DNA of 64,000 bases from Catonia carolina (lineage: Eukaryota > Arthropoda > Insecta > Hemiptera > Achilidae). Where the stretch lies: the NCBI GenBank assembly GCA_035578175.1, contig JAQMRL010000005.1, positions 51,999,722 to 52,063,721 on the forward strand, in the 5' to 3' direction. The stretch's first letter is position 1, and every line of letters begins with the position of its first letter. Position numbers and translations under genes: made by a program. Below the pieces are notes generated by a model, which was not told where the DNA came from, did not search any database, and saw nothing but the letters and a program-made list of their open reading frames with translations. This document shows, one piece after another, positions 57,147 to 64,000 of this stretch.

Positions 57147-60100
57147 GTAATGTTTTTGTACTTATTTCGTTTGAATAATTTTTGTAATAGCCGGAATTCT
57201 ATTTTAGATATGCTACGAAGTGTTTAAATTGTAGTTCTAGGAGTGTAGCAATTTTAATAATATATTAAACAGTAATAAAGAAACCTAGTATTCATATCCT
57301 TCGAGTAACATTTTATTTCCCTTGATTTCATAAACTAGATTAACCCCCTTATTAGTTTTGTTTTACCCCGTTGTTCCCCCCGGAAACAAGTAGATACAAA
57401 GTGTCACAGCAGAACAATATCAAGGGTACTGCAATTTAATTACGTTATTCTAGATTTGGGTCGGTTTTACCTTAACGTTTGTAAATGTATGTATGAACCA
57501 AATTAAAAAATAATTGCTCCTAACTGGAGTTTGGACTGGAAGACTGTGGATAATCCAATATTATAATTAAGACAGTTTTCCAAAGATCATTTTAACCGTA
57601 TTGTCTCTAGATTACTGATAATTTGTAATTTATAGAATTAACATATATTAAGCATAAATTTGTGACTAATCTTGGCATAGTGTATAGAAAATGTACTTAA
57701 GCCTATAACATATTTATCATATAGGCCTAATGTATTAATAAATACCAAAAGTGTGACTTAACTAAAAACATTTTGCTGATTTTAATGTTTGAAAATATGC
57801 CAAAAAAACCATAATGAGAAAAACCAGCTTATAACTATTGTATGATTTATTTAAAGGTTTAGCACAAAAGTTGGAATTTTGAGTGGAACAATTTACTATA
57901 CCAATGAAATAGGAATTTGGGATGACAGTAAACATACAACACAACTTTTAGAAGATGCTATAAATTATGTTAAGCCTTTGCTGAAAGATAATATACCAGC
58001 AGAAATTAAGGTAAGTCTAAAATAGTTTTATGTTCCTATGATTTATTATCAGTTGTTTAAATTTTATTTATAAAGTTAATTAAAAAAAATATGTGGTTGG
58101 ATTTATCATTAAAACCATAGTTCGTTGATGCTTGGTAGACGTTTTTCCTGAATTTTTTAGTTAGCTGTAACTTCAAGATTTTGAGTCCTTTTCAATTATG
58201 CATAATAATGGGATACAACAATCTCGTTTGTTTGATTGTAGAGAGAATAAAAAGACATGCATACCAAAGTTTAACCCTTTCACTGCCACCGTTATTTTTG
58301 TTATATGATTTTATGTGCCGATTTATGTTTAACCATTTTTTATTGTATTTACTCTAAATATACGTAAAAAGAGCAAGATTTTTGCAAAAAGTGATTTACT
58401 AAAAACATGAGGAATAGAATGTGTAGCTACTGTGTGCTGAGGTCAAAATAGTAACGATAGGATCACTGCCGGCTTTCAAAAGACATACGAGAGCATGGTA
58501 GGCAGACCCGAAGCATATACGGAGCCGGCACAGGGAAAACACACCCGACTCCGAAGGGTGTTCGGACCCGGCAGTGAAAGGGTTAACATAGTGGTCATGA
58601 AGCTTACTGGTAGTGAAAAATGTAAATAACACACTATTTTATTTTTTAAGCTGATGAGCTCTGAACATATGCATTGCCCCCAACCCACTTCATACCTAGC
58701 CAATGACTTGCCCTCAAAGTTCTGTTATATATTTTGTCAGCCATTTTTTTGGTCTTTCAATAACAATATTATAACCTATAAACAAAAACCAGCTGATTAT
58801 ATTATAAAGTATTGCATGTTAACGCGCTGTATAATCAATGTATTCAGTACAAGATGGAAGACACGAGTGAACTACTGGGGCTAGCATGCACATGTAATGT
58901 TTGTCAAGCTGATACATTCGTACAAACTTAATAATAATAATAATAATATTTATTTACAGAGGGTAAGCCGAAGAGACCTAGGGCAAAATGAACGGATGAA
59001 CGTCGTGTTAGACACCGCGAATTTATGAAGGAGTACTAGAGAAACAAGAGGAATGGCGGCAACAGTTCATAATTGACTTTATGTGATCCTGAATGGGTCT
59101 AAACAATCTAAATAAATAAATAATATTTATTTATTCCACTTTATACAAATGCAAAATTATATCTTATCTTTAGGAATAAATAACCACCAACTCAAGTAAA
59201 CGGTGGTTATATATATAAAAAAAAACAAAATACATAAAAACAAGTTTACAAATGAGTTATAAAAATGAATTACAAATCAAATGACGTCATCCACTACAAA
59301 TGACAATTCAAATTGTAGCGGCAGCTACAGCGCATTTTAACTAATTTTTTAACAACAATGTTACCTGTACATGACTAGCACTAAAATCAGTTATTATTGT
59401 TATATTGTTTACAAAGATCAGTAAATTTTTACAAAGACTGAATAGCAAGCACTGCAAGACGGTAAAACACCAACACTAACCAACAATTCTTACAAGTGAA
59501 TCAACATCAGTTGTGTCATTGAGCCAATCTTTAACCTTTCTTGAAAATATTAACATGTTTAAGCTATTTTTAATTTCAATAGGCAACAGATTAAAACACT
59601 TACCTAAAAAAACAAAAGTTTTAGCAAAAAAGGATTTATTAACTTTCGGTCTTACAAAAAGTTGTTGGCTTGAACTTCTAGTTCTGTGATATAAGTTTAC
59701 AGTACCTCTGTTGCCACTTTTTTTTTTGATCTTGGTAAAACAATATAACAATAACTGATTTAAGTGTTAGTCACTTACAACGTTGGCGATGTTGGTAACG
59801 TGCTCGCCTCTCATCACGCGGTCTTGGGTTCGAATCCCACTCGGGCATGGCATTTTTTCATTCGTTACAAAAATTCATTTCATCCTTCACCGTCTGCATT
59901 AGCAGCAATTTGCAAAACAGTCGGACGTTAAACCAAACCAAAAAAAAAAAAAAAAAACAACACTGGCAAACGTTCTGATTGGTCTAAGCTCGTGGAACAG
60001 CAGAGCTCATAATCTGTGAAAACCATTATAGTGCTCAAGGCACCAGCAAACTCAGTTATAAGAATTTGTACTTCTCTGAGTCAGTTCGATTATACGATCA

Positions 60101-60373
60101 AAAAACATGTATTTTCCTTGAAAATTTATTAATAAATAAATTCATAATTTGTCAATTTTTAATGAGATAAAACGTATTTTTCAGTCTAAACCATTACCAA
60201 GTATGGCTGAAGTCTCTGCTAGTTCAAAAACTTATTGGAATAAAGGAGTTTGGAATTCTTCATTGTTTATAGCCGACCTTCCACAGAAAGTTGTTGACTG
60301 GACTACTAATGGTGTAAAGTTTATTACAGAACAATTAAAAGAAAAAGTTGAAGGTAAAAAGGAAGAAAATTAA
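57127..60373 (+). CDS. QIL1: MICOS subunit MIC13 / QIL1, three coding exons
   Basis: Complete gene for the small inner-membrane subunit of the mitochondrial contact site and cristae organising system; in animals MIC13 bridges the MIC60 and MIC10 subcomplexes at crista junctions. Coding exons 57127-57146, 57863-58010 and 60185-60373 join to 357 nt, 118 aa plus stop, about the size of fly QIL1. Junctions TTATG|GTAATG, TTTAG|CACAAA, TTAAG|GTAAGT and TTCAG|TCTAAA are all GT-AG and keep frame. The N-terminus (MARRLLCTKVGILSGTIYYT) provides the single hydrophobic segment with the G---YYT-E-GIW motif typical of the family; the C-terminal half has YWNKGVWN and two amphipathic stretches, and a charged tail. 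It is divergent from PA2G4. Intron 2 is filled by MITEs, a LINE end and a SINE. Confidence 0.9.
57863..58010 (+). CDS. QIL1: QIL1 coding exon 2
   Basis: Encodes the membrane segment and TNEIGIWDDSKH...PAEIK. Acceptor GGTTTAG, donor AAG|GTAAGT. Confidence 0.9.
58271..58586. mobile_element. piggyBac-like MITE
   Basis: TTAACCCTTTCACTGCCACC at the left and GGCAGTGAAAGGGTTAA at the right: TTAA target duplication plus 12-13 bp perfect ends in the classic piggyBac form. 316 bp, noncoding, GC-rich interior with repeated GGC-rich motifs. In QIL1 intron 2. Confidence 0.85.
59110..59751 (-). mobile_element. LINE 3' end (non-LTR retrotransposon fragment)
   Basis: The minus-strand frame 59751-59476 encodes TRSSSQQLFVRPKVNKSFFA through FVFLGKCFNLLPIEIKNS and FSRKVKDWL, the characteristic C-terminal tail of Jockey/CR1-type reverse transcriptases (TR---L-P---FF--S---G--LWN-LP--I-----FK). 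A 3' UTR follows down to an (AAAT)n tract near 59105-59120. 5'-truncated, as is usual. Confidence 0.7.
59773..59958 (+). repeat. SINE-B (tRNA-derived), complete with A-tail
   Basis: Head with GGCGATGTTGGTAACGTGC (A box) and GGTTCGAATCCC (B box); body CCTTCACCGTCTGCATTAGC and GTCGGACGTTAAAC; tail of about 18 A. Best copy of the family here. Confidence 0.85.
60185..60373 (+). CDS. QIL1: QIL1 coding exon 3 (last)
   Basis: Acceptor TTTTTCAG at 60184. Encodes SKPLPSMAEVSASSKTYWNK, then WNSSLFIADLPQKVVDW and a Lys/Glu-rich end, stop TAA at 60371-60373. Confidence 0.92.
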   Translation, partial: SKPLPSMAEVSASSKTYWNKGVWNSSLFIADLPQKVVDWTTNGVKFITEQLKEKVEGKKEEN

Positions 60374-60431
60374 AAATTTCAGCGATATTTATTGTTAGTC
60401 CAGATACTTATAACGTTATTAATTCAATGTA

Positions 60432-60437
60432 AATAAA
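60432..60437 (+). promoter_or_regulatory. QIL1: Poly(A) signal of QIL1
   Basis: AATAAA 58 nt after the stop, followed by a T-rich stretch. Confidence 0.6.
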
Positions 60438-60479
60438 TCCTTTTGTTTCAAAAAAGACTTACATTTTATTTAATACATT

Positions 60480-60931
60480 ATTCATTAGTACAATCACAGG
60501 TATTACCTGTCAGTTAACTTGCTGTTTTTCTCCTGGAAAGTTTTGATCACGTACAGTAATTACGTAACAAATAAGTACAGTTAATGCTTAATTTAATGGA
60601 CTACCCTACTAAATAAATAAAACTTTGAAAATTACAAAAATCTAAGGAATGTTAATTTTTGTGAAGAAAAATTACCTATAGCAATAAGTGTTTTTTTAAT
60701 CAATATGATGCAATTCAATAACTGTAATTTAAAAAAAATTGGACCAGTTAACTATTGAGTAGTACTGTTTAGGTAAAAGCATACAAAATAAAATCAGTGT
60801 TGTAGCTGGCGATTTATAAATTGTTTTATTGTACGACGCTTTGCAGCTTTTGGAAGGTAAGTTTTTCCTGAAATATACGCTTTTTTGAGCGTTATGATAA
60901 GAATAAGGCTATAAGCAAATCCAATGTTTAC
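60480..60931. other. Intergenic stretch 3' of QIL1
   Basis: Nothing recognised. Confidence 0.4.
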
Positions 60932-61412
60932 TTAACACGTTCACTGCGGCCCGGGTGAAGCGATGTTATTCGCTGTGGCTGAACCGTCGCCTGCCGCATT
61001 TATATGTTCCCTGCAATTACAATTTCTCGTGTGTATTTTCATTCAATACTTTTATTTTATATTTATACGTGTATGTTTATGTATTTTACTATAGATAAAT
61101 GTATTTGTTTTTCGTTTTAAAAGTACGCACATAAAAGTATAAATACAAAACAAATGTAAAAGTCTGAATGTACTTTGCTTTTATCACGTAAACGTATGAG
61201 AAAAAATTAAAAACTTATAGGAATAAAAGGATAATAATAGTTCATTATGGCACTCTTAGCTGAGTAACTGTGGTGTGGCCAAAGGTTTTTGAAAAGTTGA
61301 AAGTAAGTAATATTACGGTACAGATCGATATCTGCCACATTTTTGTGGCAGCCCGCATCCTGGGACTGTTCAATACGCCACATAAATGTGGCGGCAGCAC
61401 TGAACGTGTTAA
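60932..61412. mobile_element. piggyBac-like MITE, second family
   Basis: TTAACACGTTCACTGCGGCC at the left and CAGCACTGAACGTGTTAA at the right; TTAA target duplication with 12-bp ends differing from the 58271 family. Two hairpins (CTGCCACATTTTTGTGGCAG and GCCACATAAATGTGGC) lie just inside the right end. Noncoding. Confidence 0.82.
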
Positions 61413-61559
61413 ACACATTATAGAAACATGAGTGACCAATTGTGTTATGAGTGAATGATTTTCAATTTAATGAATATCGGTATTTTCTAATTAGTACTTT
61501 AAATCGAGCATAGGCTATACCCTGTTATGCATGTGATTTCAAGTTGCACATATTTTGTA

Positions 61560-62049
61560 CGAGGACCCAAAAAAAAAAAATAGACTGAGTGTGCTGCTGT
61601 TCGTAGATGTATTAGAGAGTTTTCCCGATAGATGTAGCTAGTACATGAGGTGTGGCTATTAAATAACGAGACTGATGCTGCTGCGGATCAAGGAGGCATG
61701 CAACAACAGCTGGTTAGTGTGTACCAGCTACGTACTAGCGCTCTATATCATTGTGAAAGACAGTGAAATTAAATAATGCTATCGACGTAATAAGCCGCAA
61801 CAAAACAAAATAAAACTTGACAAAAACTCCTGACATAATATTCAGTCGGCAACCGGCAAGGGGTTAACAACGTCACAGGCAGAACATGACAACAGTAAGA
61901 GAAACACAACACTACAATCAAATGTTAACCTACTGACACTGGGCAATTGTTTGTTGAAGGTCCCTACTAGCTCCATCTAGCGGGAAAACCCCACTACGTC
62001 TACAAATGGCAGTGCACTCTTGAGTCCAGTTTTTTTGGGTCCCTCCTCG
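61560..62049. mobile_element. Mariner-type MITE with a piece of another mariner inside
   Basis: Ends CGAGGACCCAAAAAAA and the complement of GGGTCCCTCCTCG, continuing as about 85-bp diverged arms (GTTTTCCCG-TAGATG-AGCTAGTA), TA outside. Inside the left arm, AGGTGTGGCTATTAAATAAC at 61648 is the terminal repeat of the M1 mariner. Confidence 0.7.
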
Positions 62050-62788
62050 TATATGGATTGAAATAGGTTAGTATATTTATGCACAAGTCATGTGTAAGAT
62101 CTGCTGCTCCATAATTTAAAACATAACACATCTTTTTGTAAAACGCAGTGGCAAAAAAGTTGTATGGTGGACAATTTTTATACAGCCAGACAAGTTAAGT
62201 AAGTCGCAATCATACTGCCAACTGCTCTGCCAGGGGCAGCAGATATAAGTAGAATTTTATCTTGTTTCATTTAACAACAGGATCAATCACAATCAGTACT
62301 AACACTGCCACCGTTTCAATGTTCAACATCCCTTCCCCAACCTCTGTTAGAATGACAAAATTTTTGCTGGAGCAGCAAAAATAGCCGCATCGTGAATTTT
62401 TTCTTAGAACAATAATTTCTAACATGTTTATGCAATACACAATTCATATGTATGGAAAGTTACTAACACTTGTAACAAAAACCCAAAACTTAGTTTTGCA
62501 TTTGCCAACAGAACAAATATTATCAAGAATAAACTGTAAAATTTGAAAAGAGAAACTAGCTGTATTCCCTTGACGCAAGTTTACCAGCTGCTAGTACTAG
62601 CAGACCTAGTAGCGCATCAGTCCCACAATGCTTATTGATAACCAGCAACATTTCCAAACGTTCACACCAAGCAAGTTTACTAGTGGTAGTCAATCATGTG
62701 ACTTTTTCTCCCCTACTAGCGCTAGTAAAATCAAACATGTGCAACGTCACTAGCGCTTTAATTAAACTAGCTGCTACTATGCTTTTCA
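62050..62788. other. Intergenic stretch
   Basis: No gene. Contains several CTAGTA / TACTAG words, including the palindrome TACTAGCGCTAGTA near 62714. Confidence 0.4.
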
Positions 62789-63132
62789 TGGTTGATGAGC
62801 TCTGCTGTTTCACACGTTTAGACCAATCAGAACGTTTGCCAGCATTGTCAGATTGTACCTGACAAACATTACGCGTGCATGCGTATAAGAGCCGCAATAG
62901 TTCACTTTCATCTTGCTTCTTGTACTGAATACATCGATTACAGAGCGCGTTAACATGCAATACTTTATACTACAATCAGCTGATTGTATGTTTATTGGTA
63001 CTGAAAGGCCAAAAAAAATGGCTGACAAAATATTTAAGAGCTATAAGAGTAAGTATAGGCAACATTGCTGGCAAATCATTGCCTAGCTATAAAGTGGGTA
63101 GGGGCAATGCATATGTTCAAAGCTCATCAGCC
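62789..63132. mobile_element. MITE, uninterrupted copy
   Basis: Begins TGATGAGCTCTGCTG and ends AAAGCTCATCA; inverted relative to the split copy at 58650-60015, with clear similarity along its whole length. About 344 bp, noncoding. Confidence 0.72.
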
Positions 63133-63539
63133 TTGAAAAATAGTATAGTCTACTAGCGTTGTACAAATAGGCCTTACATGTAAACATATGAAATGCTAGT
63201 TATACTAATGGACAGCACCTTAGTGGAAAAAATACATCCATGTACTCATCCTGTTCAATTTAGTCTGATCCACACAAATGTCACTCAAGTAACAGATTCC
63301 TGGAACTCTATTTGTCTGCTTTCGATAAAAGTTATTACAGTTAAATACTGCACAGGCCAGTATTTTTATTTACGTTAAGCTTATATACTGAATATGATTT
63401 TACCAAAGATTGGAATCACAGAATATCTAAAAGAACGCTGAAAAATATTCACAAACATGTCTAAAACTTAGCATCACAGAAAATTACACGACTGAACTGA
63501 CAACAATGTCACCTTGAGTTCTGTTGTAGTGAAATAAGG

Positions 63540-63655
63540 AGCATGTTCTGGCAGAAAAGTTATAGCACTCCAGTGACCTGACCAGGAATTGAACTTGACC
63601 TCGGAGTGTAGAAGCAAATTGCACTGACCACAACACCATGGCCCAGCCATCTCTG
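63540..63655 (-). repeat. SINE-C-like tRNA-derived fragment
   Basis: Antisense head resembling that at 43412: GGTCAGTGCAATTTGCTTCT and a decayed B box (AGTTCAATTCC). The 3' body is not clear. Confidence 0.55.
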
Positions 63656-63764
63656 CTCCTGAACCAACATTGTGTTCACATAGCCTATACCACTCCTGAA
63701 AATAATACAACTATAGTTAAAATTTGAAGTTGATTGGTTAAGTGATCCATGAAATTATTATGAA

Positions 63765-64000
63765 TCACAGACTCCCCAAGAATTTCAGCACACATGGCAT
63801 TTATCATATCTTGTAGAGAAAAAAGTAGTAAATGAGCAGATTTTTCAGAAAATCACGAAAAAGTGAAAAATTGCATGAATAAATACTACTTCCAATTGAC
63901 CAAATTTGATGATTTGTTTCTAGGCAGTTCACGTAGTGGTACCTAATTGAAGTTTAAGTTTCAACTTCATATGCTATTTCATTCTCGAGATATTTTCTTC
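63765..64000 (-). repeat. R1 repeat, running off the window
   Basis: Diverged antisense piece: AAGAATTTCAGCACACATGG, TATCTTGTAGAG, ATAAATACTACTTCCAATTG, TTGAAGTTTAAGTTTCA and CTCGAGATATT appear in family order. Modules and 3' end are missing. Confidence 0.75.

Larger units (their letters stand above)
58650..60015. mobile_element. MITE copy split by LINE and SINE insertions
   Basis: 58650-58910 and 59963-60015 together match, in inverted order, the uninterrupted element at 62789-63132. The ends GATGAGCTCTG and CAGAGCTCAT are inverted repeats. About 1.05 kb of later insertions lies between. Confidence 0.72.

Noticed and set aside
1..64000. CRISPR arrays, operons, phage, plasmid or rRNA features
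   Set aside because: None seen; the sequence is eukaryotic with spliced genes.

Overview
This is a 64 kb piece of an AT-rich animal nuclear genome, almost certainly an insect. Genes are split by GT-AG introns, the Tc1/mariner, pogo, piggyBac-like and Helitron-like repeats are of the kinds common in insects, and the two complete genes read like arthropod orthologues. A hemipteran is my guess, but nothing here proves the order. No bacterial, viral or organellar segment was seen.

Three host genes can be supported. (1) A partial MBD5/MBD6-like gene on the minus strand: one coding exon (10805-11424) opens the protein and ends inside the methyl-CpG-binding-like domain; the rest lies below coordinate 10800, probably beyond the window. 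(2) PA2G4/EBP1 on the minus strand, complete: eight coding exons from 56050 down to 29303, 1194 nt, 397 aa, every junction in phase, spread over 26.7 kb because its introns are packed with transposons. (3) QIL1/MIC13 on the plus strand, complete: three coding exons from 57127 to 60373, 118 aa. Genes 2 and 3 are head to head, with 1.08 kb between their start codons.

Almost everything else is mobile DNA or decayed AT-rich sequence. The dominant repeat is a roughly 0.9 kb noncoding family (called R1 here) with about a dozen copies on both strands. It has subterminal inverted repeats, a (GT)n tract at a fixed place, two related internal modules and a 3' hairpin, an architecture like Helentron-derived HINE/DINE elements. 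Other elements are: an apparently intact pogo/Tigger transposase gene (20511-23081) with a C-terminal PCNA-binding-like motif; a nearly intact DD41D mariner inside a SINE (47739-49078); three decayed mariners; a 1 kb foldback element with 440 bp arms; several piggyBac-like and other MITEs; tRNA-derived SINE families; a LINE 3' end; and a Helitron 5' end.

The layout is strongly nested. The best example is 51091-55079: a Tc1/mariner-like element whose left end took a SINE, whose body took R1 copies in tandem, one of which took the foldback element. The host genes have unrelated roles (chromatin; ribosome biogenesis and growth; mitochondrial cristae) and no functional cluster is implied. No clearly new biological system was found. 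The R1 family and the nested structures are the best candidates for new description.
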